Shown in pieces: positions 27,894 to 37,016 of a DNA stretch of 64,000 nucleotides (within the stretch, counting starts at the first letter, position 1; every line of letters begins with the position of its first letter). Source of the DNA: Pseudomonas cremoricolorata DSM 17059 = NBRC 16634 (GTDB lineage: Bacteria; Pseudomonadota; Gammaproteobacteria; Pseudomonadales; Pseudomonadaceae); contig NZ_AUEA01000003.1 of the NCBI RefSeq assembly GCF_000425745.1, positions 62,001 through 126,000 of the forward strand, in the 5' to 3' direction. Made by a program: the position numbers and the translations under genes. The notes under the pieces are model-generated. The model ran no database searches and was not told the DNA's origin. It saw only the letters and a list, made by a program, of their open reading frames with translations.

Positions 27894-29021
27894 TCACTGC
27901 GCCGTATCGATACTCACCACCACCGACATCCCAGGCCGCAGCCGCCCGGCCTCCTCCTGATCGGCATCGACACTGATGCGCACCGGAATGCGCTGGGCGA
28001 TCTTGACGAAGTTGCCGGTGGCGTTATCGCCTTGCAGCAAGGCGAACTCCGAGCCGGTGGCGGGGGAGATCTGCTCGACGCGGCCGCGCAGTGTGCGATG
28101 GTTCAGGGCATCGACGGTGAAGCTCACCGTTTGCCCGACACGCACGTCGGCCATTTGCGTTTCCTTCATGTTGGCGATCACCCACAAGGTGTCGGGCACC
28201 AGGGCCATCAGCTGCGCGCCGGCGTTGGCATAGGCACCCAGACGCGTGCCGATCTGCCCGAGCTGACCATCACGCGGCGCCACCACGCGGGTGTTGTCCA
28301 GGTCGATGCGCGCCAGCTCGACGGCGGCCTTGGCGTTCTCGACCGCCGCCTCCAGCGCGGCGCGGTTGACCACCACCGATTCACGGTCCTGACGGGCGAT
28401 CTCCAGGGCGGCCTTGGCCTGGGCGACGCTGGCCTGGCCGGCGGCGGCAGCGGCGCGGGTGATGTCCAACTCGCGACGTGACACCGAGCCGTCGCTGATC
28501 AGCGCCTGGTTGCGGCGCAGGTCGGCCTGGGCCTTGTCGGCCTGAGCGGCGGCGTCGGCGATGGCCGCGCGGCGTTGCTCGATGGTCGCCTCGGCGCTGT
28601 TGCGCTGTTGCAGGTTGTTGGCCAGCGCTGCCTGCTGTTGCTGCAGCTGCGCCTTGGCCTGGGCCAGGCGCTGGCGGTAGATGCGGTCGTCCAGGCGTAC
28701 CAGCAGGTCACCGGCTTTGACGAACTGGAAGTCGTGCACCGGCACCTCGACGATGTACCCGGCCAGCTGCGGGCCGATCACCGTGACCTGGCCGCGCACC
28801 AGCGCGTTCTCGGTGCTTTCCACCGCGCTGCTGAACGGCGGCAGGCGCCAGGCATACAGCACCAGCAGCACGCCGGTGATGGCGATGGCGGCGAACACTA
28901 GGGTCGATAGCAGGCGTACCCGGCGCGTACGGCCGGGGTTTTCCGGCTCGCTGGGCGGCGCCTTGCCCTCCGGGGTTTCGGCCAGGGCGGTGGTGGTGGT
29001 CGAGGGCGTATCCTGGGTCAT
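27894..29021 (-). CDS. HlyD/EmrA-type membrane fusion protein
   Basis: Periplasmic adaptor of 375 residues. It has a short cytoplasmic tail, one TM helix at about residues 38-58 (LLSTLVFAAIAITGVLLVLY), then a biotinyl-lipoyl-like half (ALVRGQVTVIGPQLAGYI). A long coiled-coil hairpin follows (QRLAQAKAQLQQQQAALANNLQQ to about residue 225) and then the second lipoyl and beta-barrel part (VVAPRDGQLGQIGTRLGAYANAG). The ATG overlaps the stop of the DHA2 transporter by 4 bp. The pair would form an EmrAB-like efflux pump that needs an outer-membrane channel encoded elsewhere. Confidence 0.92.
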   Translation of the reverse strand: MTQDTPSTTTTALAETPEGKAPPSEPENPGRTRRVRLLSTLVFAAIAITGVLLVLYAWRLPPFSSAVESTENALVRGQVTVIGPQLAGYIVEVPVHDFQFVKAGDLLVRLDDRIYRQRLAQAKAQLQQQQAALANNLQQRNSAEATIEQRRAAIADAAAQADKAQADLRRNQALISDGSVSRRELDITRAAAAAGQASVAQAKAALEIARQDRESVVVNRAALEAAVENAKAAVELARIDLDNTRVVAPRDGQLGQIGTRLGAYANAGAQLMALVPDTLWVIANMKETQMADVRVGQTVSFTVDALNHRTLRGRVEQISPATGSEFALLQGDNATGNFVKIAQRIPVRISVDADQEEAGRLRPGMSVVVSIDTAQ

Positions 29022-30667
29022 TGGGTCGGGGCACCGGGAATCAAGGGTTCGGAAGGCGCGCGGCGGGTCGAGTACCAGACCCACGAACGGCGCAGGAAAA
29101 TCCACAGCATGGTCAGCAGCGCCAGGGCGCCGATGAGCATGAACACATCGTTGTAGGCCAGCACGTTGGCTTCGCGGGTGGTGGCGTTGGCCAGCAGGCG
29201 CAGGCCGACCTCACCGCGCAGGGCCGGGTCGCTGATCACCCCACCGTAGCTGGCCGCGCCACTTTGCACGCGCGCCGCTACCAGTGGGTCGAAGGCGCTG
29301 AGCTGTTCGGTGAGCTGGCTGGAATGAAATTTCTCCCGCCACACCTGGAAGGTGCCCAGCAGCGCCGCGCCGAGCAGGCCGCCGAGGTTGTTGCAGATAC
29401 CGAACATCACCGAAAAGCTGATCAGGTTGCGCGGGTTGGCGCGCACGTGGCTGATGCCCATGACCATGCACGGGCCGAGGAAGAAGGTGCTGCCGAAGGC
29501 CAGCAGGAACTGGCTCAGGTACATCTGCGCCGGCCGGGTCAGGTTGCTCGAGGTGCTGTCCATGAACGCGCCAAGGGCCATCGCCCCCAGCGAAATGAAC
29601 AGCGGCCAGACCAGATGCACCGGGTTGATGGTCAGCGCGCTCACCGCAAGCCCGGCCACGGCGCCTAGCAGCATCACCGCATACAGCGTGCGCATCTGCT
29701 CGCTGCCCAGGTTCAGCGCTTGCAGAAAGCCCACCGCGCCGGTCGATTGCTCGGAGGTGACCATGCGGATCAGCACCACGCACAAGGCCAGCCGCACGAT
29801 CGCCGCGCTGCCCAGCCAGCGCGTCATCAACAGCGGATTGCGCCGGTTGTGCTCGATCGCCAGGCCCGCGCAGATCAAGGCAATCGAGGCGGCCAGGGCA
29901 ACGCCGATCCACGGCGTTTCCAGCCACCACTCGATGCGCCCGAGCGACAGCGCCGCGCAGAGCAGCGCGGTGCCGCCGGCCATCAGCGAGAAGGTCAGGA
30001 AATCCAACGGCTCGAAGGTCTTGAAGCGGTCGCCAGGCGGCAGCTTGAGCAGCAGCACGCAACCCAGCGCTGCCAGCGCCAGGCCCAGTTCGAACAGGTA
30101 CAGGCCGCGCCATTCGGCGATCAGCAGCAGGTCTTCGGAAAAGATTCGCGCAAGCGGCAGGGCCAGCTGCGAGGCGCCCAGGCCCAGCACCATGGCCTTG
30201 AGGCGCCATTTGGCCGGAAATGCCTGGATCATGTAGTACAGGCCCAGCGAGGTGAGCGCCGCGCCGACCATGCCGTGGGCGGCGCGCACCGCTATCGCGG
30301 AATTGAGGTCGTTGACGAACAGGTGGGCGAAGGTCACCAGTGCGTACAGCACCAGAAACACCTCAGTGAAGGCGCGCAGGCCGAACTCCTGGCGAAACTT
30401 CACCAGCAGCAGGTTCATCGACACGTTGGTCATCACATAGGCGGCGGGCAGCCAGGCCATCTCGGCAGTGGTGGCGCCCAGCGCACCTTGCAGGAACACC
30501 AGGTTGGCGGTGACCAGCGCATTGCCCAGCCCGCCGGTAATCGCCACCAGCAAACCCACCAGGCCATAGGCGACGCGCTTGCTCGGCGCGTGCAGCGGGG
30601 TCGACGGCGAGCCTGGCAGCACCGGCCGTTCATGCTCCTGCCATTGGCGGGGGGCGTACTTGTCCAT
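29018..30667 (-). CDS. MFS transporter, DHA2 (EmrB-like) family
   Basis: Fourteen-helix drug:proton antiporter type, 549 residues. It starts with a cytoplasmic tail (about 30 residues), then GLVGLLVAITGGLGNALVTANLVFLQGALG. The AEMAWLPAAYVMTNVSMNLLLVKFRQEFGLR stretch is the DHA2 motif A region. A long periplasmic loop lies near the C-terminus. It is operonic with the HlyD-type adaptor. The substrate is unknown; toxic hydrophobic compounds or siderophore-like molecules are typical for the class. Confidence 0.92.
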   Translation of the reverse strand: MDKYAPRQWQEHERPVLPGSPSTPLHAPSKRVAYGLVGLLVAITGGLGNALVTANLVFLQGALGATTAEMAWLPAAYVMTNVSMNLLLVKFRQEFGLRAFTEVFLVLYALVTFAHLFVNDLNSAIAVRAAHGMVGAALTSLGLYYMIQAFPAKWRLKAMVLGLGASQLALPLARIFSEDLLLIAEWRGLYLFELGLALAALGCVLLLKLPPGDRFKTFEPLDFLTFSLMAGGTALLCAALSLGRIEWWLETPWIGVALAASIALICAGLAIEHNRRNPLLMTRWLGSAAIVRLALCVVLIRMVTSEQSTGAVGFLQALNLGSEQMRTLYAVMLLGAVAGLAVSALTINPVHLVWPLFISLGAMALGAFMDSTSSNLTRPAQMYLSQFLLAFGSTFFLGPCMVMGISHVRANPRNLISFSVMFGICNNLGGLLGAALLGTFQVWREKFHSSQLTEQLSAFDPLVAARVQSGAASYGGVISDPALRGEVGLRLLANATTREANVLAYNDVFMLIGALALLTMLWIFLRRSWVWYSTRRAPSEPLIPGAPTQ

Positions 30668-30834
30668 GCAACGCTCTGTACTGCTGGAAGAGGTGAAGTA
30701 TCGACTGTAATGGACTGACCGGCCCGGAAAAAATTCTCTCGCAGCCTGAACCGGTAAGTTCGCGGGCCTTCAGCGGCGCGCGAGACTGACCGACACGCCC
30801 GGGTCGATGCACGGCTGGCCGCAGCGACGCGCAC

Positions 30835-30860
30835 AAAAAAGGCGGGTATCAACCCGCCTT
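30835..30860 (-). terminator. Rho-independent terminator after the 88-aa gene
   Basis: Read on the minus strand: AAGGCGGGT / ACCCGCCTT stem (9 bp, 4-nt loop) followed by a run of six T. It starts 20 bp after the stop codon of the gene at 30880-31146. Confidence 0.85.
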
Positions 30861-30879
30861 CATTGCACACAAAGAACGA

Positions 30880-31146
30880 TCAGCGTGGCATCGACCACGG
30901 TTGCAGGTCATAACCTTTTTCGCTCAGTTCGGCGCGCACCTCTTCGATCAGGCGGGCCCACTGGGTCAGGTTCGAGTAAGCGCGCGACGACACGTGCTTG
31001 CTGCCGATACGCGTGTTGGTCCGGTCGATCACCGCCAGGCTCAGCTCTCCAGTTCCATTTGGCGCATCCCAGGCTACACACTGGAAGGGCTCGAAAGCGT
31101 GGTCGGCGATCAGCAGTGCTTCGTTGACACGGAGCGGGGCGTTCAT
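30880..31146 (-). CDS. Small hypothetical protein (88 aa)
   Basis: Soluble protein of 88 residues (NAPLRVNEALLIADHAFEPFQCVAW...), mixed alpha/beta composition, no TM segment or known motif. A good terminator lies just downstream and the frame is the only plausible one here, which supports a real gene. It is divergent from the sigma54 activator. I do not recognise the family; homologues are expected in other pseudomonads. Confidence 0.7.
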   Translation of the reverse strand: MNAPLRVNEALLIADHAFEPFQCVAWDAPNGTGELSLAVIDRTNTRIGSKHVSSRAYSNLTQWARLIEEVRAELSEKGYDLQPWSMPR

Positions 31147-31476
31147 GGGTAGGTCTCTCTAAATTCCTGTACTGCGTAAATGTGTCCGCGCGGCATTGAC
31201 AATGTTGAACCCACCGTGCGGGGTTACTTCTACTGATGCTCGCCGGTAGGAAAGAAGTCACAACAATGTGCGACTTTTTTCAGTGTCATTTTCATGACAA
31301 TGCCGACACGCCCTAGGACGTCACTTGGCCAGGAAAATTCCTCATTCCCCGCCAGTGACGGGAATTTGGCAGACAAACGGTAGTGGGCCTTTGCAGGTAA
31401 CTTGCTAATGTTCATCCAGGCGTCGCAACTAACTGTTTCCATTCGGAAAACCAGAATTTGACGCCAAGGAACGGAC
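31147..31476. other. 330-bp AT-rich divergent promoter region
   Basis: No gene. It separates the 88-aa gene from the VpsR-like activator. It contains TGTCAT-N4-ATGACA (31284-31299) and CGTCACT ... AGTGACG (31319-31325 / 31354-31360), both possible operators. The lower GC compared with flanking genes is consistent with promoters on both sides. Confidence 0.45.
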
Positions 31477-32802
31477 ATGTCGGAACCTGCGCTGTTGCGT
31501 CGCTTGCTGATCGTCGACCCCTGTGATGACTGCCACCGTTTGTTGCCAGGCCTGCGCAGTGCCGGCTGGGATGTGCGCAGCTCGACCCTTGCCACGGCCC
31601 TGGAGCATCCCTGTGATATCGGCGTGCTGCGCCTGCAAGCTGCGCACCTGCGCCACCCCGATGCCGTGAAAGACCTGATCAAGCGCAGCAACACCGAGTG
31701 GATCGCCGTGCTCAGCGCCGAGGAACTGCGCATGCAGAACGTCGGCGATTTCGTCTGCGAATGGTTTTTCGATTTCCACACTTTACCGTTCGATGTCTCG
31801 CGCGTGCAGGTGACCCTGGGCCGCGCCTTCGGCATGGCCCGCCTGCGCGGCAAGGGCGCCGCGCCGGTCGATCTGCCGGACCACGAGCTGCTCGGTGACA
31901 GCCGGCCGATCCGTGACCTGCGCAAGCTGCTCGGCAAGCTGGCACCCACCGAGTCGCCGGTGCTGATTCGCGGTGAAAGCGGCACCGGCAAGGAGCTGGT
32001 GGCCAAGACCCTGCACCGTCAGTCGCAGCGCAGCGACAAGCCCTTCGTCGCCATCAACTGCGGGGCGATTCCCGAGCACCTGATCCAGTCGGAGTTGTTC
32101 GGCCATGAAAAGGGCGCGTTCACCGGCGCGCACCAGCGCAAGGTCGGGCGCATCGAAGCGGCCCACGGCGGCACACTGTTTCTCGATGAAATCGGTGACC
32201 TGCCGCTGGAGCTGCAAGCCAACCTGCTGCGCTTCCTGCAAGAAAAACACATCGAGCGGGTCGGTGGCAGCCAGCCAATCGCGGTCGATGTGCGGGTGCT
32301 GGCCGCGACCCACGTCGACCTGGAAAAGGCCATCGGCCTGGGACGCTTTCGCGAGGACTTGTACTACCGCCTGAACGTCTTGCAGGTGGTCACCGCTCCG
32401 CTGCGCGAGCGGCACGGCGATCTGGCCATGCTGGCCAGCCATTTCGCGCACTTCTACAGCCTGGAAACCGGGCGCCGACCGCGCTCGTTCAGCGACGGCG
32501 CGCTGGCCGCCATGGGTCGCCACGACTGGCCGGGCAACGTGCGCGAGCTGGCCAACCGGGTACGCCGCGGGCTGGTGCTGGCCGAGGGTCGGCAAATCGA
32601 AGCACAGGACCTGGGCTTGCAGGAGGTCGAGCGCCACGAGCAATTGCTCGGCACCCTGGAAGACTACAAGCACCGTGCCGAGCGCCAGGCGCTGAGCGAT
32701 GTGCTCAATCGCCACAGCGACAATCTCAGCATCGCCGCCAAGGTGCTGGGGGTGTCGCGGCCGACCTTCTACCGCCTGCTGCACAAGCACCAGATCCGCT
32801 GA
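31477..32802 (+). CDS. Sigma54-dependent activator, VpsR-like
   Basis: Transcription activator of 441 residues. The N-terminal ~125 residues form a divergent receiver/VpsR-type domain (RRLLIVDPCDDCHRLL...). The AAA+ core has Walker A GESGTGKE (about 166-173), the sigma54 contact GAFTGA (about 214-219), Walker B GGTLFLDEIGD and the arginine finger region FREDLYYRLNVL. A Fis-type HTH ends the protein (NLSIAAKVLGVSRPTFYRLLHKH). Where canonical receivers carry the phosphorylated Asp, the strand reads DIGVLRL, that is Arg52. Relatives control exopolysaccharide and bind c-di-GMP. The intact GAFTGA means it can open sigma54 promoters. No sensor kinase is adjacent. Confidence 0.9.
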   Translation: MSEPALLRRLLIVDPCDDCHRLLPGLRSAGWDVRSSTLATALEHPCDIGVLRLQAAHLRHPDAVKDLIKRSNTEWIAVLSAEELRMQNVGDFVCEWFFDFHTLPFDVSRVQVTLGRAFGMARLRGKGAAPVDLPDHELLGDSRPIRDLRKLLGKLAPTESPVLIRGESGTGKELVAKTLHRQSQRSDKPFVAINCGAIPEHLIQSELFGHEKGAFTGAHQRKVGRIEAAHGGTLFLDEIGDLPLELQANLLRFLQEKHIERVGGSQPIAVDVRVLAATHVDLEKAIGLGRFREDLYYRLNVLQVVTAPLRERHGDLAMLASHFAHFYSLETGRRPRSFSDGALAAMGRHDWPGNVRELANRVRRGLVLAEGRQIEAQDLGLQEVERHEQLLGTLEDYKHRAERQALSDVLNRHSDNLSIAAKVLGVSRPTFYRLLHKHQIR

Positions 32803-32806
32803 GCCA

Positions 32807-32838
32807 CAGGCCACCGCGCAACGCTGCGCAGTGGCCTG
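32807..32838. terminator. Hairpin after the sigma54 activator
   Basis: CAGGCCAC (32807-32814) pairs with GTGGCCTG (32831-32838), with an inner gcgca/tgcgc stem. It starts four bases after the stop codon. No T-run follows, so termination would be weak or Rho-assisted. Confidence 0.45.
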
Positions 32839-32889
32839 CGGCTGCGCTATCATGCCTGCCCCTTATTCCTGCACCGAGGCCTAGCTGCC

Positions 32890-33681
32890 ATGTCCCTCAA
32901 CGCCGTCCAGATCAGCGAGTTCCGGGCTTTTGCCGACACCCTGGCCGACGCCGCCGCCGACGCGATCGCGCCGCATTTTCGCGCCGCGCTCACGGTGGAA
33001 GACAAGGGCGGGCGCCTGTACGACCCGGTGACCGTGGCCGACAAGGCCGCCGAAGACGCCATGCGCACGCTGATCCAGGAGCGCTACCCCGAGCACGGCA
33101 TCCTCGGTGAAGAGCATGGCGAGGCGCGCGGCAGCAGCCCGCTGACCTGGGTGCTCGACCCCATCGACGGTACCCGCGCGTTCATCACCGGCCTGCCGCT
33201 GTGGGGCACCTTGATCGCCCTCAATGACGGCAAGCGGCCGGTGCTGGGGGTGATGAACCAGCCCTACACGGGTGAGCGCTTCATTGGCACTGGCGACGCC
33301 GCCTGGCTCGGCGAGCGTCGCCTGCACACCCGTGCCTGCGCCGATCTGGCCTCGGCGACGCTGATGTGCACCACCCCCGACATGTTCGACACCCCGGCGC
33401 GCAAGGCGGCGTTCGAGCGCGTGGCCGGCAAGGCGCGCCTGCTGCGCTATGGCGGCGACTGCTATGCCTACTGCATGCTGGCCAGCGGCCTGGTCGACGT
33501 CATCGTCGAAGCCAGCCTGCAACCTTATGACGTGCAGGCGCTGATGCCGATCATCGAAGGCGCAGGCGGGGTCATCACCACCTGGGACGGTGGCACGGCG
33601 CAGCACGGTGGCTGTGTGGTGGCCTGTGGTGACCGCGCGCTGCACGCGCAGGTGCTGGAATTGTTACGCGGCGCACAGTAA
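32890..33681 (+). CDS. hisN: Histidinol-phosphatase, inositol monophosphatase family
   Basis: Mg-dependent phosphatase of 263 residues. The IMPase metal site is complete: Glu in GEEHGE, DPIDGTRAFITGLPLWG, and WDGGTAQHGG near the C-terminus. FITGLPLWGTLIAL is characteristic of the HisN-type histidinol-phosphatases that complete histidine synthesis in organisms lacking the HisB phosphatase domain. There are no other his genes nearby, as is usual for hisN. Broader IMPase activity cannot be excluded. Confidence 0.9.
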   Translation: MSLNAVQISEFRAFADTLADAAADAIAPHFRAALTVEDKGGRLYDPVTVADKAAEDAMRTLIQERYPEHGILGEEHGEARGSSPLTWVLDPIDGTRAFITGLPLWGTLIALNDGKRPVLGVMNQPYTGERFIGTGDAAWLGERRLHTRACADLASATLMCTTPDMFDTPARKAAFERVAGKARLLRYGGDCYAYCMLASGLVDVIVEASLQPYDVQALMPIIEGAGGVITTWDGGTAQHGGCVVACGDRALHAQVLELLRGAQ

Positions 33682-33784
33682 CGCCGCCTCGCACCCGCGC
33701 CACCGCACTTTTTCCGGCGCCGAGGCTCTATGTCTGGTCAGGTCGCACGCTCCCGGTGCGGCCGCCTGATCTCGACCGGTGCCG

Positions 33785-34516
33785 ATGGTTGTTCGCAGAC
33801 GTCTTCCCGCCCTCTACCTGCTGTGCGCAGGTGTTCTTTCGTGCCTGAGCGGCTGCACCCAGCAGCAGGGCCGCGACATCGTCACCCAGATCGGTGACGG
33901 CAAGCCCAGCGAGTTTTTCCAGACCAGTGTCGACCGTATGGCGACGCTTGCCATGCGCGACAACCTGGAAAGCCTCTATCTGTTGATGAACAAGCTGTAC
34001 CAGCGCAATCCCAACCAGTGGAAGCAGTCCGGCTACCTCGATGCCGCCACCGCCGAGCGGCAGATTCGCCTGGCCATCGAGCAGCGCCAGCCGTTGGCGC
34101 AACTGGGCAACCGCCGCGACCTCGCAGCCCTGAGCTATGCCCTGGACCCTGAGTTTCGCGGCGACCGGGTCGGCGCGTTCATCTATGCCATCGGCAGCAT
34201 GCTGATCACCGCCCATGGCGGGCGCAGCGAGTTCTACATGACCGATGTGCTCGACCCGCTGTTCATCAACAACGCGGCGCGCAACATCGAGAAGGCCACC
34301 TGGATGCTCAGCCAGCGCCAGGATGCCAATGGCGTGCTGCTGCTGTTCTCCAACGAGATTTCCGAGGAAGGCAGCAACCTCAGTTTCGCCGTGGAGTTCG
34401 GCAAGATCGTCGCCCGCCTTGACCTGATGGCGCAGATGCTCGACGAACGTTACCGGCGCATCGGCCTGAACTACGCGCAGAGCTTGTTGCTGATGAACTT
34501 CCTGCCCGTGCAATGA
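33785..34516 (+). CDS. Hypothetical lipoprotein (243 aa)
   Basis: Predicted lipoprotein: an N-terminal signal ([21 protein letters not shown]) with lipobox LSGC. The mature part is a mostly helical domain of about 220 residues without a motif I know ([33 protein letters not shown]...). An upstream in-frame GTG at 33779 is also possible. It lies just before the LexA-boxed polB gene, but about 40 bp and the polB promoter separate them. Function is unknown. Confidence 0.75.
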   Translation: MVVRRRLPALYLLCAGVLSCLSGCTQQQGRDIVTQIGDGKPSEFFQTSVDRMATLAMRDNLESLYLLMNKLYQRNPNQWKQSGYLDAATAERQIRLAIEQRQPLAQLGNRRDLAALSYALDPEFRGDRVGAFIYAIGSMLITAHGGRSEFYMTDVLDPLFINNAARNIEKATWMLSQRQDANGVLLLFSNEISEEGSNLSFAVEFGKIVARLDLMAQMLDERYRRIGLNYAQSLLLMNFLPVQ

Positions 34517-34554
34517 AGCGGCACCGCGCCAGCATTCGCGGGTAGACTGCGCAC

Positions 34555-34570
34555 CTGTTCATCGATACAG
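34555..34570 (+). promoter_or_regulatory. LexA (SOS) box upstream of polB
   Basis: The 16-mer CTGTTCATCGATACAG fits the gammaproteobacterial LexA operator CTGT-N8-ACAG exactly at both half-sites. It lies 13 bp before the TTG start of DNA polymerase II and just downstream of a possible -10 (TAGACT, about 34543), where LexA would block transcription. Confidence 0.8.
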
Positions 34571-34583
34571 CACGAGGCCACCG

Positions 34584-36944
34584 TTGGCAGTTTCCCTGGG
34601 CTTTCTTCTGACCCGGCATTGGTACGACAGCGCCGAGGGCACGGTGGTGGAGTTCTGGCTCGCCACCGAGCAGGGACCGCGCTGCGTGCGCCTGGCGCCG
34701 CAGCCGGCGGTGGCGTTCATCGCCCAGGCCGACCGCGCCCACGCCGAGCTGCTGTTGCGTGATGAAGCCCAGGTCGAACTGCGCACCTTGCAGCTGCGTA
34801 CCTTCGAGCAGCGCCCGGTGCTGGGCCTGTACTGCCGGCACTACCGGCAACTGTTGGCCTTGGAAAAACGCCTGCGCGCAGCCGGCATCGAGGTGTACGA
34901 GGCCGACATCAAGCCACCTGAGCGTTACCTGATGGAGCGCTTCATCACCGCGGCGGTGTCGTTCACCGGGCAAGCCGACGCCCACGGCGTGCTGTGCAAC
35001 GCGCAGCTCAAGCCGGCCGAAGGCTATCGACCGAACCTGCGTCTGGCTTCCTTGGACATCGAAACCACCGAACGTGGCGAGCTCTACAGCATTGGCCTGC
35101 ACGGCTGCGGGCAGCGCCAGGTGTACATGCTCGGCCCTGGCAACGGCGATGCTTCTGGCGTGGATTTCGACCTGCACTACTGCAACAACCGCGGCGAGCT
35201 GATCGAGTGCCTCAATGCCTGGCTGGTGCGCCACGACCCCGACGCGATCATCGGCTGGAACGTGGTGCAGTTCGACCTGCGCGTGCTGCATGTGCAGGCG
35301 CAGAAATACCAGGTGCCGTTGTGCCTGGGCCGTGATGGCCAGCCCATGACCCTGCGCGAGCACGACAGCCGCAGCCATTTCTTCGCCGCCGCCGCGGGGC
35401 GTCTGTTGATCGACGGCATCGAAGGGCTGCGCTCGGCGACCTGGAGCTTTCCCTCGTTCAGCCTGGAAAACGTCGCCCGCACCTTGCTTGGCGAGGGCAA
35501 GGCGATTGCCACGCCGTACCAGCGCATGGGTGAAATCAACCGCCTGTTCGCCGAAGACAAACCGGGTCTTGCGCGCTACAACCTCAAGGATTGCGAGCTG
35601 GTCACGGGCATCTTCGCCCACACCCGGCTGCTGGCGTTTCTGCTCGAACGGGCCAGCGTCACCGGCCTGCCGGCCGACCGCAGCGGCGGCTCGGTGGCGG
35701 CCTTCAGCCACCTGTACATACCGCTGATGCACCGCCTGGGCTTCGTCGCGCCCAATCGCGGCGGGCGCGACGAACAGAGCAGCCCCGGCGGCTTCGTCAT
35801 GGATTCGCGCCCTGGGCTGTATCACTCGGTGCTGGTGCTCGATTACAAGAGCCTGTACCCCTCGATCATCCGCACCTTTCGCATCGACCCGGTGGGGCTG
35901 GTGGAGGGCTTGCGCGAACCGGACGACGCGCACTCGGTGGAAGGTTTTCGCGGCGCACGCTTCTCGCGCACCCAGCATTGCCTGCCGGCCATCGTCGAGC
36001 GGGTCTGGCAGGGCCGTGAGGCAGCCAAGCGCGACGGCAATGCACCGCTGGCCCAGGCGCTGAAAATCATCATGAACGCCTTCTATGGCGTGCTCGGGGC
36101 CAGCAGTTGCCGGTTTTTCGATACCCGTCTGGCGTCGTCGATCACCCTGCGTGGGCATCAGATCATGCGCCAGACCCGCGCCCTGATCGAAGCCCGCGGC
36201 TATGAGGTGATCTACGGCGACACCGACTCGACCTTCGTCTGGCTCAAGCACGCGCACAGCCAGGAGCAGGCCGCAGCCATCGGCCAGGCGCTGGTCGCCG
36301 AGGTCAACCAGTGGTGGCGCCAGCACTTGGCAGACAGCTACGGCCTGGACAGCGCCCTGGAACTGCAGTTCGAAACCCACTACCAGCGCTTTCTCATGCC
36401 GACCATCCGCGGCGCCGACAAGGGCAGCAAGAAGCGCTATGCCGGGCTGGTGCAGCGTGCCGATGGCCGCCTGGAGATGGTCTACAAAGGCCTGGAATCG
36501 GTGCGCACCGACTGGTCGCCGCTGGCCCGCGAGTTCCAGCAGGCGCTGTACGAGCGCATCTTTCGCGACCAACCCTACCGCGACTACCTGCGTGATTACG
36601 TGCGGCGCACCCTGGCCGGCGAGCTCGATGAGCTGCTGGTGTACCGCAAGCGCCTGCGCCGACCGCTGGCCGATTACCAGCGCAACGTGCCGCCGCATGT
36701 ACGCGCGGCGCGCCTGGCGGACGAGTTTCATGTTGCCCAGGGGCATGGCCGGCAGTATCACAACGGCGGCTGGATCAGCTACGTGATGACCGTGGCAGGC
36801 CCGGAGCCGGTGGAAAACCTCCAGTCGCCGGTCGATTACGACCACTACCTGAGCCGGCAACTGCAACCGATCGCTGACGCCATTCTGCCCTTCGTCAACG
36901 ACAGTTTCGCCGCATTGGTGGAGCGCCAGATGCCGTTGTTCTGA
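34584..36944 (+). CDS. polB: DNA polymerase II
   Basis: Family B DNA polymerase with 3'-5' exonuclease, 786 residues as in other pseudomonads. Exo I is [17 protein letters not shown] (Asp near 158), Exo II is [14 protein letters not shown] and Exo III is [11 protein letters not shown]. Polymerase motif A is [15 protein letters not shown], motif B is [12 protein letters not shown], and motif C is [11 protein letters not shown] (about 541-551). All catalytic acidic residues are present. The start is TTG with ACGAGG upstream. The LexA box indicates SOS induction, in line with the role in restart and translesion synthesis. Confidence 0.96.
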   Translation: MAVSLGFLLTRHWYDSAEGTVVEFWLATEQGPRCVRLAPQPAVAFIAQADRAHAELLLRDEAQVELRTLQLRTFEQRPVLGLYCRHYRQLLALEKRLRAAGIEVYEADIKPPERYLMERFITAAVSFTGQADAHGVLCNAQLKPAEGYRPNLRLASLDIETTERGELYSIGLHGCGQRQVYMLGPGNGDASGVDFDLHYCNNRGELIECLNAWLVRHDPDAIIGWNVVQFDLRVLHVQAQKYQVPLCLGRDGQPMTLREHDSRSHFFAAAAGRLLIDGIEGLRSATWSFPSFSLENVARTLLGEGKAIATPYQRMGEINRLFAEDKPGLARYNLKDCELVTGIFAHTRLLAFLLERASVTGLPADRSGGSVAAFSHLYIPLMHRLGFVAPNRGGRDEQSSPGGFVMDSRPGLYHSVLVLDYKSLYPSIIRTFRIDPVGLVEGLREPDDAHSVEGFRGARFSRTQHCLPAIVERVWQGREAAKRDGNAPLAQALKIIMNAFYGVLGASSCRFFDTRLASSITLRGHQIMRQTRALIEARGYEVIYGDTDSTFVWLKHAHSQEQAAAIGQALVAEVNQWWRQHLADSYGLDSALELQFETHYQRFLMPTIRGADKGSKKRYAGLVQRADGRLEMVYKGLESVRTDWSPLAREFQQALYERIFRDQPYRDYLRDYVRRTLAGELDELLVYRKRLRRPLADYQRNVPPHVRAARLADEFHVAQGHGRQYHNGGWISYVMTVAGPEPVENLQSPVDYDHYLSRQLQPIADAILPFVNDSFAALVERQMPLF

Positions 36945-36984
36945 GCCTACATAAGCACCTCAGGCCACGCCTGTGGAACCCATA

Positions 36985-37015
36985 CCCTGCCGGCCTTTCG
37001 ACCAAGAGGGCAGGG
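36985..37015 (+). promoter_or_regulatory. Hairpin that could hide the ribosome-binding site of the NEL toxin
   Basis: CCCTGCC (36985-36991) is the exact complement of GGCAGGG (37009-37015). The right arm covers the purine-rich GAGGGCAGGG just before the ATG at 37017. If it forms in the mRNA it would limit translation initiation. Confidence 0.4.
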
Positions 37016-37016
37016 C

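Noticed and set aside
34380..36866. 828-codon minus-strand frame antisense to polB.
   Set aside because: The plus frame holds all family B polymerase motifs; the antisense frame is a codon-bias artefact.
36975..37010. GGAACC box (36975-36980) before the NEL effector, like the first half of an HrpL promoter.
   Set aside because: No CCAC at the required 15-16 bp; the nearest CCA lies 21 bp away. Probably chance.
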